DNA of 64,000 nt from Deinococcus sp. QL22 (GCF_023370075.1 NZ_CP097149.1:3098001-3162000); one strand, 5' to 3'. Shown: positions 27,783 through 37,796, counted from the first letter of the stretch. Numbers and translations: made by a program. The notes: generated by a model not told the origin, from the sequence alone.

Positions 27783-28716
27783 ATGATCATTCTTGGACTT
27801 GATCCCCACCCCACGACCCATACGGCCGTCGCTCTCGACTCTCGGGCGTCGTTTTGGACAGCCTGAGCGTCCAGAACGACACCGACGGCCTGAATCAGTT
27901 GTGTGCTTGGTCTGCTCGTTTCGAAGAGCATTGCTGGGCCATTGAAGGTGCAGGCAACCGGTATGTCGCTCCCCTGTTGGCCCTGCTTTTGCCAATGATC
28001 AGTCGGTGTATCACATCCATCCCAGCCTGACCAGCCAATACCGTGCGCGTCGCGGCAAGAAAAAGAACGACCTAGTCGACGCCGAGAACGTCGCCCGGTG
28101 CTGCTGGCCAACCCACAGCTCCCGCCCTACCAGCTCAGCACGCAGCGCACCCGCTTGCAGGAATTGTCCCGCACGCGGGACAAGCTCGCTCAGCAGCGTA
28201 AAGCCAACCAGATGATGCTCGAAGCGCTCCCAGACACGACGACGGACTGCTGAGCACCGCCCTGCAGGCGGTACTGACCTCTCTCGAAGCAGCGTTGAAA
28301 GAGTTGAACACGCCATGGCGACCCTGGTCGCTCAGGTGGCCCCACCCTGTTGACGTTGCAGGATCGGCGTCGTGCTGGCCGGCACTGTGCTCGCCGAAGT
28401 CGGTGACATCAAGCGGTTTGAGGATGTCCATCATTTCGCCAGTTATCGGCGCTGCCCCAGTTGAACGGGGAGTGGGAAGAACACGCGTTGGTGCGTGAGT
28501 GTCGGTGGCAACCGACAGCTCAACAGGGTGCTCCATCTGATGGCCTTGACCCGGCTGCGCTGTGATGAACGCACCAAAACATTCGTGACCAGGAAAGAAC
28601 AAGAGGGAAAAACGAAACGAGCGGCACTTCGAGCACTCAAGACCCACCTAGCCCGCGAGCTGTACCGAACCTTGCAGGCGCGTCACATGGGCGGCCCCAT
28701 CCCAGCCCATTCATAG
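27783..28716 (+). pseudogene. IS110-family transposase, second copy with frameshifts
   Basis: This is the inverted copy of the gene at 25337-26281. It is 934 nt long against 945 nt. Comparing the two base by base, I find 11 missing bases at nine sites (between about 27845 and 28471), no insertions and no substitutions. Most sites are shortened G or C runs. As written the reading frame is destroyed. The pattern fits uncorrected long-read errors better than decay, so the gene may in fact be intact. Confidence 0.85.
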
Positions 28717-28819
28717 GATCTTTTTGGGTCTTTTCTCCGCCAACTTGACATACCAGGTTCGGGTACTGAGCACGCGCCCACATCCCCTCCGGCCCACAAC
28801 CTTTTTAGCTACTGCTTTA

Positions 28820-28862
28820 AGTACGGCGCACTTAACATGGCACGTTTCCAGTGCGCCGTACT
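28820..28862. terminator. Long hairpin, probable terminator
   Basis: AGTACGGCGCACT and AGTGCGCCGTACT form a perfect 13-bp stem with a 17-nt loop. It lies 52 nt beyond the stop of the zinc-peptidase gene (28914) and is followed on the plus strand by a T-rich stretch. Confidence 0.55.
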
Positions 28863-28913
28863 TTCTTCGTTTCTCGCTCCGCTCGGTAAAGCTAAAGCGT
28901 TACTGCGAGGTAT

Positions 28914-29603
28914 TCAGCTACTGCGGCTGCGGGCAATTCCCAGCACGTTCAGCAGTTGCGCCAGGGCCATGGCAAAGCCCGCCACGTAGGTCAGGGCGGC
29001 GGCTGTCAAGACTGTGCGTGCGCCGTTGGCGGTTTCGGGGCCACCGTTCAGGCCGCCTTCATTCAGGTAGGCCAGAGCACGGCGGCTGGCGTCGAACTCT
29101 ACGGGCAGGGTGATCAGATGGAAGAGCAGCGCCGCACCGAACAGCAGCACACCCACCCAGATCAGGCCCGTGAGTTGCAGGAACACCCCCGCCAACAACA
29201 GCAACGGGGCCAGATTCATGCCCAGACCGAGGGGAACGGCCAAGCGGCCCCGCAGCACCAGCGCAGGCATCCGCACTTTGTCCTGTATGGCGTGTCCAAC
29301 TTCGTGCGCGGCCACCGCCATCGCGCTGACGCTGGGCACGGCGTAATTGCCCTGAGATAGATTGACGGTCTTACGCACCGGGTCGTAGTGGTCACTCAGT
29401 TGCCCCGGCACCGCGTTGACTGGGATGTGTTGCAGGCCGTGTTCATCCAGCATCATACGGGCCACTTCCGCGCCTGTAAGTTGACGGGGGTTGGCAATCC
29501 GGCTCCACTTGCCATAGGTGCGGCTGAGATAGCCCTGAATGAGCAGTGAAGCCACAAAAATCAGCAGAATCAGTGAGCTATAGGGGCCAAACAAGAAGTC
29601 CAT
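28914..29603 (-). CDS. YugP-type zinc metallopeptidase (membrane)
   Basis: A 229-residue membrane protein of the neutral zinc metallopeptidase (YugP) family. The zinc motif is AVAAHEVGHAIQD (HExxH, about 113-125). A first helix (about 6-22) anchors it, and two or three more hydrophobic segments follow (about 140-180 and 205-225). The active site faces the cytoplasm or membrane surface; substrates are unknown. GGAGGAA precedes the ATG at a good distance. Confidence 0.88.
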   Translation of the reverse strand: MDFLFGPYSSLILLIFVASLLIQGYLSRTYGKWSRIANPRQLTGAEVARMMLDEHGLQHIPVNAVPGQLSDHYDPVRKTVNLSQGNYAVPSVSAMAVAAHEVGHAIQDKVRMPALVLRGRLAVPLGLGMNLAPLLLLAGVFLQLTGLIWVGVLLFGAALLFHLITLPVEFDASRRALAYLNEGGLNGGPETANGARTVLTAAALTYVAGFAMALAQLLNVLGIARSRSS

Positions 29604-29703
29604 AGCGGCAGTTCCTCCCCACCGATCTTAGTGTATGGCACTCAAGTTTTATGAGAGGAGCTGATCTTCGTATTCAGCAACTCCAAAGCTGCTCGGACGC
29701 GGC

Positions 29704-29976
29704 TCACCGCACGGGCTTCAGCGACAGCACCACAAATTTCAGGGCAGTGCGCTCCTCAGATTCAAGCTCCAGTTTGACGAATGCGGGCTGGGCCGTGAGG
29801 TCGAGGTGGTCTCCCTCCAGGTAACTGCGGGCGATGGCGAGGGCCTTGACCGCCTGATTCACGGCGGCGGGGCCGATGGCCTGCACTTCCAATTGTCCTT
29901 CTGTACGAATCAGAGCAGCAATTGCGCCAGCCACCGCATTGGGCCGAGATTTGCCGGACACGCGCAAAGTTTCCAC
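29704..29976 (-). CDS. spoVS: Stage V sporulation protein S homologue
   Basis: A 90-residue Alba-like protein. VSGKSRPNAVAGAIAALIR (about 6-24) and VNQAVKALAIARSYL (about 39-53) match SpoVS. It is conserved in Thermus and Deinococcus, which do not sporulate, where it is thought to bind nucleic acid. The start is GTG. It is divergent from the signalling gene at 30270. Confidence 0.9.
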   Translation of the reverse strand: METLRVSGKSRPNAVAGAIAALIRTEGQLEVQAIGPAAVNQAVKALAIARSYLEGDHLDLTAQPAFVKLELESEERTALKFVVLSLKPVR

Positions 29977-30269
29977 TCTAGGTCACTTCCTTAAAAGCAT
30001 AGGTTTCTACGGAATCGGCGGAGGGGAGGCTGTGGCTGACAGGCGGAGGCGCATAGAGCGCAGCAGACGTGATACACGCACTTAAATACACACTTATACA
30101 GACAGGCCGTCCACTCCGTTGGGTGAATATATTTTCAGTCTAGCCTCACTATTGTGCCGGAAGCAAACAGGTGAGGTGCTCACACCAGGACATGATCATT
30201 TATCTGAGGAATGACAGTATAAAAATACTTATAGTCACCTGATATAAACCGGTGAGTCAGAAGGTATCC
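29977..30269. other. AT-rich divergent control region
   Basis: This gap between spoVS and the GGDEF/HD-GYP gene is unusually AT-rich for the region. It holds several TATA-like hexamers (for example TATAGT at 30230-30235 and TATAAA at 30243-30248), likely promoters in one or both directions. I see no gene. Confidence 0.35.
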
Positions 30270-32693
30270 ATGCATGCAATTTCCTCTCTGACGCTTCACA
30301 AAACATCTTTCTTAGGTCAAGATGGGGCGCAGATGGATGAGGTATTGAAAGTTGGGGTAGATGGACTATTTACCAATGTGGCCCTTTTTGCCATGTTTGC
30401 CCTGGTGATCGGCTTTACCTTTACTCATGCCACCTCGTTCCTGAGCATCTTTTTACGGATAGTGACATACGGGGTTGCCAGCCTGACCTTTTTCGCCCAC
30501 CCTTACGAATTGTCTTCGGGTCTGTACGTCAACTTTTGGGGCGTACCGCTGGCTATTGCCGCATTTTTCGCCGGAACGAGCCGCGCCTTGGCCTTGGCTC
30601 TCGTTGTCGCCCTGTATACCGCACTGCTCGGTGAAGAAGTTACGACACCCAAGCTTATCCATATGAGCTTGATCATGATTGTGGGGGGAGCGCTGCGCTG
30701 GGGAGTCTATATGCGCCTCCGTCCTCTGCGGGCGCTTCAAAACACCTACACTCCTCCGGCAGATTTGGACGCCGGGCCTGCTTTGACCGACCTTTCCAAC
30801 AACAGATGGATTTGGCGGAGTGTGCGGGCCTATGGCTACCTGGCGGCGCTGATATTTATCCCCAGTAGCATCATGTTCAACATCATTCACTGGGGCCTTG
30901 ATGTTTGGTCGGGCGTAGCCTGGGCCAATTTGGCGCTGCAATTTGGCTTCAGCGTGCTGGGGTTTATTTTGTGGGCCACCACGGTGTTGCTGATGCGCCG
31001 CGGTTTCCGGAGTGCCCGCACCTATCAGGTGTTGGCAACCCGCGACGCCCTGACTGGCCTGCTCAACCGCTACGCCTTTGAGACCGATAAGCCCGACGTT
31101 TCTGGCCCTGACCGATTTTTGCTGCTGCTGGACCTCGACCATTTCAAATCGTTGAATGATAGATTCGGACATCTGGCCGGAGACGACGTGCTGCGCAACT
31201 TTGGCACGCTCCTGCAGATGCATGTTGAGGGCAGCAAACTTGAACAGACCCATGCCTACCGGGTGGGCGGTGAGGAATTTGCGGTACGGATTCAGGGCAC
31301 GCGGCAGCAGGCCGAAGCCCTGGCACAGACCATCCAGACTGAGGTGGCGCACCTGCTGACCCAACGGTTCCACATAGCGTGGCCAGACGCCCAAGACCGC
31401 GCCATCACCCTGTCCGGCGGCCTGGTGGCCGATGGCCCCAAAGCGTTTCAGGAGGCCGACGACCTGCTGTACACCGCCAAAAACGCGGGCCGCAACTGCT
31501 TGGCCGTGGCATGGAAACTTCCGCTGGCTCCCTTGGTACAGCCTCCACTAAACGCCGCGTCGCCTGCTGTAGATACCTTCCGCTCGCTGCTGCGGTTTCT
31601 GGCCCATCAGGGCGGCACTATGCCAGATTTGCAAGGCCTGATGGAAGCCGCCATTCTATGTGTGCCAGGTGCTGAAGCAGGCAGTTTGTGGGTGCGCCGG
31701 GGAAGCATTTCGGTCATCGAGGCGCAGGTCGGGTTTAGCCCAGAGTTGCTGGGGTTTATCTATCCAGCTCCCAATATGCAGGCCTGGCACGGCGATCCCA
31801 CAGGTCATGTACAGGGACGGCCCAGAATTTTGGTGGGGCAGGCATTGCACCAGCGCCGCCTCGATTTGGCCGACAAGTCTCCTGATATAGACAAGTTATC
31901 GGGCCAGTCGAAGGAATTGCAGGCAAATCTGCTGCTGCCGATTTTGGTAGGCGGCCAGGTATTTGCCGAACTGAACCTCGATAACCTGCACGACCCCCAC
32001 GCTTTTAGCGACGCGTCCCTGGTGATGGCCGAGGAGTTTGGGCTGTGGGCCGCCGCCATGCTCTCTACGCACCAGCAGCGCCTTCAGACCCAGTTGGCGC
32101 AGGAAGGAGCGCTCTTGGTGCTGGGGCTGGCGATGGAAACGCGGGGCGGCGAGGCGACGGGCCACACCCGCCGGGTCGTGGAGTTGGCAACGGCATTGGG
32201 CCGGTGGCTCAATCTGAGCGCCCAGCACATCGCGGCGCTGCGGCAGGGGGCGTACTTGCACGATCTGGGCAAATTGCAGATTCCAGACGAGGTGCTGCTG
32301 AAACCCGGCTCTCTGAACGCCGCCGAGCAAAACATCATGCACACCCATACGCTGTTGGGCGCAGAGTTGGCTGCCCACTTTCCCGGTGTGCTGCCCGGCA
32401 CGCTGGACATCGTGCGTTCTCACCACGAGCACTGGAATGGCGGCGGCTACCCGGCTGGGCTAGCTAGAACCGATATTCCCCTGCTGGCACGCATTTTTGC
32501 GGTGGCCGACTGCTACGACGCCCTGATCAGTGTGCGGCCACACAGGGGCGCATGGACAGAACAGGCCGCCCTCTTAGAACTCAAGAACCAGCGCGGCCAA
32601 CAACTCGACCCGGAGGTCGTAGACGCCTTTTTCCGCTGGTTTCAGAGCGCGGCCCGCACGAGCGATTCCGCCGTCAGTCCTCTGCTCAATTGA
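30270..32693 (+). CDS. Membrane GGDEF + GAF-like + HD-GYP cyclic-di-GMP protein
   Basis: An 807-residue signalling protein. The N-terminus (about 20-255) has 7-8 membrane segments, of 5TMR-LYT type in part. A GGDEF domain follows (about 265-425) with RVGGEEFAV, an active-type GGEEF; I see no RxxD inhibitory site. A GAF-like sensor (about 445-615) comes next. The C-terminal HD-GYP domain (about 625-790) has HDLGKLQIPDEVLLKPG and HHEHWNGGGYPAG, so both synthesis and breakdown of cyclic-di-GMP are plausible in one protein. ATG 30270 is preferred (AAGG 5 nt upstream); GTG 30252 is an alternative. Confidence 0.88.
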   Translation: MHAISSLTLHKTSFLGQDGAQMDEVLKVGVDGLFTNVALFAMFALVIGFTFTHATSFLSIFLRIVTYGVASLTFFAHPYELSSGLYVNFWGVPLAIAAFFAGTSRALALALVVALYTALLGEEVTTPKLIHMSLIMIVGGALRWGVYMRLRPLRALQNTYTPPADLDAGPALTDLSNNRWIWRSVRAYGYLAALIFIPSSIMFNIIHWGLDVWSGVAWANLALQFGFSVLGFILWATTVLLMRRGFRSARTYQVLATRDALTGLLNRYAFETDKPDVSGPDRFLLLLDLDHFKSLNDRFGHLAGDDVLRNFGTLLQMHVEGSKLEQTHAYRVGGEEFAVRIQGTRQQAEALAQTIQTEVAHLLTQRFHIAWPDAQDRAITLSGGLVADGPKAFQEADDLLYTAKNAGRNCLAVAWKLPLAPLVQPPLNAASPAVDTFRSLLRFLAHQGGTMPDLQGLMEAAILCVPGAEAGSLWVRRGSISVIEAQVGFSPELLGFIYPAPNMQAWHGDPTGHVQGRPRILVGQALHQRRLDLADKSPDIDKLSGQSKELQANLLLPILVGGQVFAELNLDNLHDPHAFSDASLVMAEEFGLWAAAMLSTHQQRLQTQLAQEGALLVLGLAMETRGGEATGHTRRVVELATALGRWLNLSAQHIAALRQGAYLHDLGKLQIPDEVLLKPGSLNAAEQNIMHTHTLLGAELAAHFPGVLPGTLDIVRSHHEHWNGGGYPAGLARTDIPLLARIFAVADCYDALISVRPHRGAWTEQAALLELKNQRGQQLDPEVVDAFFRWFQSAARTSDSAVSPLLN

Positions 32694-33098
32694 CACTCCA
32701 GATCGGAAGGATGCCAGACGGCCTGAATCAACACCAGCTGAAGAGAGTTTATATGCATGTGCTGCATACAGGCAAAAGACTAGACCACTCGGGTCAGACG
32801 TAACCCCTCTGGTATGCCCCGCCCCTATCACTTGAATGGATCTGAGACAAAATAACATGTGGAACGCCACGTAACAGCAGCAGGCCCTTTCCTTTCATGT
32901 GGTTTCAGAGTGCGCTTTCATGAAGGCCTGTGCCTGTACAAGTAACCCGCTGTATCTGGACAGGCCCGCACACGCAACGGCTGCTTTATGCCATATACAT
33001 GAATAATTTCGCTCCGCATGCACCTTGTTGGTGTCTCCCGGACACGAAGCCGCACCTGCACCACATCTCAGCCCGTTCCAGTTTCTCCGGAGGATGCC
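32694..33098. other. Intergenic region and leader of gltB
   Basis: This 405-nt region has no separate gene that I can support. An ATG at 33018 is in frame with gltB and would add 27 residues (MHLVGVSRTRSRTC...) without a family counterpart; the GGAGG before 33099 argues against it. GTGTC-tcccg-GACAC near 33031-33046 could form a small hairpin in the leader. Confidence 0.35.
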
Positions 33099-36000
33099 AT
33101 GACCAACCCATCTCACTCTGACCGACCCTTCTACCAACCGGGCGATAGCCTGTACCGCCAGTCCGAGCGCACCCGGCTGGAGCCGATGTTCCCCGGCAAT
33201 TTCGATGAGATCGGGCATGACGCCTGCGGGATTCTGTGCAAGATTCGCAAGACAGGCGAGGCCAGTCACGGCAACGTGGTGCGGGCACTGGAAGAACTGG
33301 CGCACATGGCCCACCGCAGCGGCGAAGTGCGCGGCGAGGGCGACGGCGCCGGCATTCAGACCGATATTCCGCGCCTCGTTTGGAAGCGCTACATGGAAGA
33401 GGGCCGCCAGAATGTGGCCGATGTAGACTCTCCCAACTTTTTCGTCGGTCACTTTTTTGTGCCGCAGGGCCAGAGCACCCGCGAACTGCTGGACGCCTTG
33501 CGGGTGGCCGCCAGTCGCTACGGCGTCACTGTGTCGCTGGAGCGTCAGGGGCAGGTCTATTCGCACGCGCTGGGGCCGATTGCCCGCCTGACCGAGCCGC
33601 AATTTGTGCAGATCGCGGGCATGGTGAAGGGCGAAACCCGCCACGAACGCGACTCACAGCTCTTCAATCTGGCGCTGGAACTGGAACAGAAGTACCCGGT
33701 GCATGTGGTCAGCCTCGCCACCAACGCCGTGGTGTACAAGGTGCGCGGCAGCGCCGAACTCCTGCCCCGCTACTACCCCGAACTGTCCAAGCCCGATTTT
33801 ATGTCAGTGGTCACCATCGGGCACAACCGCTATTCCACCAATACACTGTCGACCTTCGAGCAGGTGCAGCCCTTCAGTCTGTTGGCCCACAACGGCGAAA
33901 TCAACACCATTGACCGTCTGCGCAAAGAAGGCACGCAACTGGGCCTGCCCCTCACGGGCGGCAGCGACAGCCAAGATTTGAACCGCGTGCTGATGGGCTA
34001 TATCCATGACCGGGGCATGAGCCTGCTGGAAGCTGTAGAAAGCGTGTTCCCGCCCGTGCTGAGCGAGGTCAAGAGCTTTTCCACGACCCTGCAAAGCGCC
34101 TACATCGGCCTGCGGGCGGGCGGCGGGCCACTGGCGCAAGGCCCGGCAGCCATCATTGCGCGGCACGGCAACGAGTGCGTGTTTTCCGTGGACGCGATGG
34201 GCCTGCGCCCCCTGTGGTTCGGTGAAACCGAGAAGGAATACTTCTGGAGCAGCGAGCGCGGCGTGATTCCCCTGGGCAGCATGGTCATCGACCCTGCCCC
34301 CTTTGCCCCCGGTGAAAAAATGGTGGCCTGCCTGGGCGGCGGCACCGTCAAACTGCACGCCAACGAGAATGTGCAGCGCCTGGTGCTGGAGCGGGTGCAC
34401 GGCAAGGGCTACAACTTCGAGAACGCCCATGAGCGCGTGAACGGCCCCCACGCCCCCGCCACCGACGAAGCCAGCTTGCCAGAATTTTCCAAGGCCGTGC
34501 GTGCGGCTATGGGCTGGGAACGCTGGGACGAGGAATACGTGAAAGCCGTGGCCGACAAGGGCGCAGAGCCGATCGCGTCGCTGGGCTTCGACGGCCAGAT
34601 GCCTGCGCTGCGGGCTGAAAAACCCAACCTCGCGGAGTTCTTCAAGGAGACGGTGGCCGTGGTCACCAACCCCGCCATTGACCGCGAACGCGAAATCGAG
34701 CACTTTTCGACCCGTGCCCTGCTGGGCCGCCGCCCTCTGCCTGGCAGCAGCGACGGCAACAGCGTGGATTTGCTGACGCCGATCCTGGCCCCCAATAAAG
34801 TGGTGGCCGAAGTACACGGCACGCTGACGTTGCAGGGCGTGCGCGACTACTTTCAGACCGTGACGCTGATGCCCAACCTGCAAACGGGCGAACGCCTGAC
34901 CGACGCCCTGGCCCGCCTTCACGCGCAGGGAGCCGAGGCCGTGCGCGGCGGCGCGGAAGTGCTGATCGTGGACGATACGGCGCTGTACGCCAACGGTGAA
35001 GCAGCCATAGACATCGCTCTGGCGGTGGGTTCGTTGGAACAGGCTTTGACCAATGCCCGCGATGAGGCTGGCGTGGGCCTGCGCCGCCTGACCAGCGTGG
35101 TCGTTCGCAGCGGCCAGATTCGCAACCTGCACGACGTGATGCTCCTCATCGGGCTGGGAGCCGAAGCCGTGGAGCCGAGCGCCATGTACGCCCTGTATCC
35201 TGCCGAGGAAGCCGCCAACAAGCTGGTCGCGGGCCTGACCAAAGGCGTGGAAAAGGTGATGTCCACGATGGGCATTCACGAGTTGCGCGGCTACGGCCAG
35301 ATTTTCAGTGCGCTGGGCCTGTCTGCCGACGTGATGAACGCCATCGGCGCACGCGGCTTCTGGGGCGGCGAGAAGGGCTACGACCTCGCCGGGATTGAGA
35401 AGACGCTGCATACCCGCCTGACCAAATTTGGCGCGGGCGGCGAAACGATGGACAGAGATCAGCGTTTCAATCCCCGCGTGTTCAAGGCCGCATTCAGCCT
35501 CGCCAACGGAGAAATCAGCCCCGCCGATTACCAGCAGCGGATTCGGGCACTGGAACTGGAGATGCCCCTGTCGGCGCGGCAACTGCTGGAATTTAAGGCC
35601 CCGATAGACCGCGAAGACGTAGACCCAGACAGCGTAGACCTGGCGGTGGGCGGCCACAGCCTGCCGTTTGTGATCAGCGCCATGAGCTTCGGCTCGCAGG
35701 GTGAAACAGCCTTCCGTGCCTATGTGGAAGCCGCCAAGCGCCTGAACATCATGGCGATGAACGGCGAGGGCGGCGAGATTCCCTCGATGCTGAACCAGTA
35801 CACACACTGGCGCGGCCAGCAAGTCGCCAGCGGGCGTTTCGGCGTCAGCTCCGTAATGCTGAACAGCGCCCACGTGATCGAAATCAAGGTGGGACAGGGC
35901 GCGAAACCCGGCGAGGGCGGCCACCTTCCCGGCAAGAAAGTCAGTGCGAAAGTGGCAGCGGCCCGTCACGCGGTTCAGGGCACCGACCTGATCTCGCCGT

Positions 36001-37628
36001 CCAACAACCACGACGTGTATTCCATCGAAGACCTCGCGCAGCTCATCGAGGAACTGAAGACCATCGCGCCGCAGGCCAAGATCAGCGTGAAGGTTCCGGT
36101 GACGCCGGGCGTGGGCACCATTGCGCTGGGCGTGGCGAAGGCCGGGGCACACATCATCACGCTGTCTGGGTTTGAAGGCGGAACGGGTGCGGCCCGCAGT
36201 CACGCGCTGAAATACGCCGGAATGCCCGTGGAATTCGGCGTGGCGCGTGCCCACCGGATGCTGGTGGCGGCCGGAATGCGTGACCGCGTGGAACTCTGGG
36301 CCGATGGTGGCCTGAAGACTGCACTGGACGTGGCCCGCATGGTGGCGCTGGGTGCAAACCGCGTGGGCTTCGGCACGCTCAGCATGGTGGCTATCGGCTG
36401 TACGATCTGCCGGGGCTGCCAACTGGACACCTGCCATGTCGGAATCACAACGCAGGTGGAGACGGAAGAAGAGGCCAAAGCCCACGGCTTCAAACGCTTC
36501 GTGCCGCGTGTGCTGCCTACCGAAGTAGACCGCCTGCACGCCTTCTACAGCGGCATCGCCTCCGAACTTCGCGTGCTGGTGGCGGGCCTGGGCTTCGGCT
36601 CGTTGCAGGAACTCGTGGGCCGCGCCGACCTGCTGAGTGGAGTCACCGACGCCCTCGACCTGACTGAACTGCTGAGCCGCGCCGAAGAGCCCGAAGCGTG
36701 GCAAACGGTCGGCAACCGTAAGCGCGTGATTCACAAGCCGCTGAACTACATGACCAAAATGGTGAGCGAGTGGGTCACGGAAGCCATCGAGGAAGATGAC
36801 GAAGAAGACGTGATCTACCGCGACGGCCCGGTTCAGAGCGCCGAACGTGCGCTGGGCACGCATCTGGTCGGCACGCTGACCCGCGACCCCCGCACCGCCC
36901 GTCAGGCCCGCCGCGTGAAGTTGCACTTTGAAGCGGGCAGCATCCCCGGCAACGGACTGGGCGCGTTCAACAACAGTCCCGTGGACATCCATGTGGACGG
37001 CGGCGCACAGGACGGCGTGGGCAAGAGTGCGCTGGGCGGCAAAATCGTGATCCTGAAGGGCCGCAACCATCAGGGCACGCGGGTGGACGGCAGCGTGGGC
37101 AAGAGCTTTGCCTACGGGGCCATCGGCGGGAAATTCTTTGTGCAGGGCAGCGCCGACAGCCGCTTTTGCGTGCGCCTCAGCGGGGCCGACGTGGTGCTGG
37201 GCGGCGACCTCCGCACTCCCATTGACGACACGTTGGGCGCACTCGCCACCCGCGCCAACGCCAAGGGGTACGCCTTCGAGTACATGACCGCAGGCCGCGC
37301 CATCGTGGTGGGCGACCCCGGCCCGTGGATCTGCTCGGGCATGAGCGGCGGCGTGGTGTACCTGCGTTTTGAACCCGGTCAGGGCATGGACGACGCGGCC
37401 TTGTCTCGCCGCCTTGCCAAAGGTGCCAGCGTGCAAATCCTGCCTCTCAGCGCACAGGGAGCCGCCGATATTCGCGACCTGTTGGGCGAATACCACGAGC
37501 TGCTGCTGAAGAGTGAGCAACCTGTGCCCGCCCGCCGCATTGCCGAATTGCTGGTGAATCCTGCCGGGCACTTCCGCATGGTGCTTCCCGCTTCGCAGAC
37601 GGTGGATCAGTCGGTGGCGACGGAGTAA
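33099..37628 (+). CDS. gltB: Glutamate synthase, large subunit
   Basis: A 1509-residue enzyme that makes two glutamates from glutamine and 2-oxoglutarate. The N-terminal glutamine amidotransferase domain starts at Cys43 in FDEIGHDACGIL, so about 42 residues should be removed. A central domain and the FMN-binding synthase domain follow, with the Fe-S motif CTICRGCQLDTCHVG near 1110 and the GXGXG beta-helix domain at the C-terminus (SVGKSFAYGAIGGKFFVQGSAD). Length is normal. The small subunit gltD is not adjacent. The start is set by GGAGG 5-6 nt upstream; a terminator follows at 37663. Confidence 0.95.
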   Translation: MTNPSHSDRPFYQPGDSLYRQSERTRLEPMFPGNFDEIGHDACGILCKIRKTGEASHGNVVRALEELAHMAHRSGEVRGEGDGAGIQTDIPRLVWKRYMEEGRQNVADVDSPNFFVGHFFVPQGQSTRELLDALRVAASRYGVTVSLERQGQVYSHALGPIARLTEPQFVQIAGMVKGETRHERDSQLFNLALELEQKYPVHVVSLATNAVVYKVRGSAELLPRYYPELSKPDFMSVVTIGHNRYSTNTLSTFEQVQPFSLLAHNGEINTIDRLRKEGTQLGLPLTGGSDSQDLNRVLMGYIHDRGMSLLEAVESVFPPVLSEVKSFSTTLQSAYIGLRAGGGPLAQGPAAIIARHGNECVFSVDAMGLRPLWFGETEKEYFWSSERGVIPLGSMVIDPAPFAPGEKMVACLGGGTVKLHANENVQRLVLERVHGKGYNFENAHERVNGPHAPATDEASLPEFSKAVRAAMGWERWDEEYVKAVADKGAEPIASLGFDGQMPALRAEKPNLAEFFKETVAVVTNPAIDREREIEHFSTRALLGRRPLPGSSDGNSVDLLTPILAPNKVVAEVHGTLTLQGVRDYFQTVTLMPNLQTGERLTDALARLHAQGAEAVRGGAEVLIVDDTALYANGEAAIDIALAVGSLEQALTNARDEAGVGLRRLTSVVVRSGQIRNLHDVMLLIGLGAEAVEPSAMYALYPAEEAANKLVAGLTKGVEKVMSTMGIHELRGYGQIFSALGLSADVMNAIGARGFWGGEKGYDLAGIEKTLHTRLTKFGAGGETMDRDQRFNPRVFKAAFSLANGEISPADYQQRIRALELEMPLSARQLLEFKAPIDREDVDPDSVDLAVGGHSLPFVISAMSFGSQGETAFRAYVEAAKRLNIMAMNGEGGEIPSMLNQYTHWRGQQVASGRFGVSSVMLNSAHVIEIKVGQGAKPGEGGHLPGKKVSAKVAAARHAVQGTDLISPSNNHDVYSIEDLAQLIEELKTIAPQAKISVKVPVTPGVGTIALGVAKAGAHIITLSGFEGGTGAARSHALKYAGMPVEFGVARAHRMLVAAGMRDRVELWADGGLKTALDVARMVALGANRVGFGTLSMVAIGCTICRGCQLDTCHVGITTQVETEEEAKAHGFKRFVPRVLPTEVDRLHAFYSGIASELRVLVAGLGFGSLQELVGRADLLSGVTDALDLTELLSRAEEPEAWQTVGNRKRVIHKPLNYMTKMVSEWVTEAIEEDDEEDVIYRDGPVQSAERALGTHLVGTLTRDPRTARQARRVKLHFEAGSIPGNGLGAFNNSPVDIHVDGGAQDGVGKSALGGKIVILKGRNHQGTRVDGSVGKSFAYGAIGGKFFVQGSADSRFCVRLSGADVVLGGDLRTPIDDTLGALATRANAKGYAFEYMTAGRAIVVGDPGPWICSGMSGGVVYLRFEPGQGMDDAALSRRLAKGASVQILPLSAQGAADIRDLLGEYHELLLKSEQPVPARRIAELLVNPAGHFRMVLPASQTVDQSVATE

Positions 37629-37662
37629 AGCAAGGATATCTGAGTCAAGACACATGAGGGTG

Positions 37663-37698
37663 GCCCCCGGCGTGGATGCGTCGGGGGCTGTTCTTGTT
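37663..37698 (+). terminator. Rho-independent terminator
   Basis: GCCCCCG (37663-37669) pairs with CGGGGGC (37682-37688), followed by a T-rich stretch, 35 nt after gltB. Confidence 0.6.
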
Positions 37699-37796
37699 GG
37701 TTTGATGTTCTTGGGGAGGTCGGCTGACTTGCAAGACAACCCACCCGTTACTCCGCAACGCCCCTTCAAGGAAGGAACACAGATTGTTGTTCTCCT

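Larger units (their letters stand above)
25283..28770. mobile_element. Palindromic IS mosaic: IS110 - IS4-like - inverted IS110, with 9-bp direct repeats
   Basis: The arms 25283-26478 and about 27580-28770 are inverted copies of one another and flank a single IS4-type transposase gene. The outer ends read CTCAGTACCC (left) and GGGTACTGAG (right). CACGCGCCC occurs immediately outside on both sides in direct orientation (25274-25282 and 28771-28779), as expected of a 9-bp target duplication. Removing the element and one repeat restores a hairpin with arms GGAGGGGATG and CATCCCCTCC, so the unit entered a stem-loop. IS110 elements normally make no target duplication, whereas IS4-family elements do, so the whole mosaic may have moved by IS4-type transposition. 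The order of events is inference. Confidence 0.8.

Noticed and set aside
33018..33098. N-terminal extension of gltB as a leader peptide
   Set aside because: No ribosome-binding site before 33018 and no similarity to gltB starts; the GGAGG before 33099 is a better signal.
33804..37769. 1321-codon open frame on the minus strand
   Set aside because: It is antisense to gltB, has no start signal and its product (repeated His/Ala-rich) resembles no family; the frame is open because of the GC-rich codon pattern.
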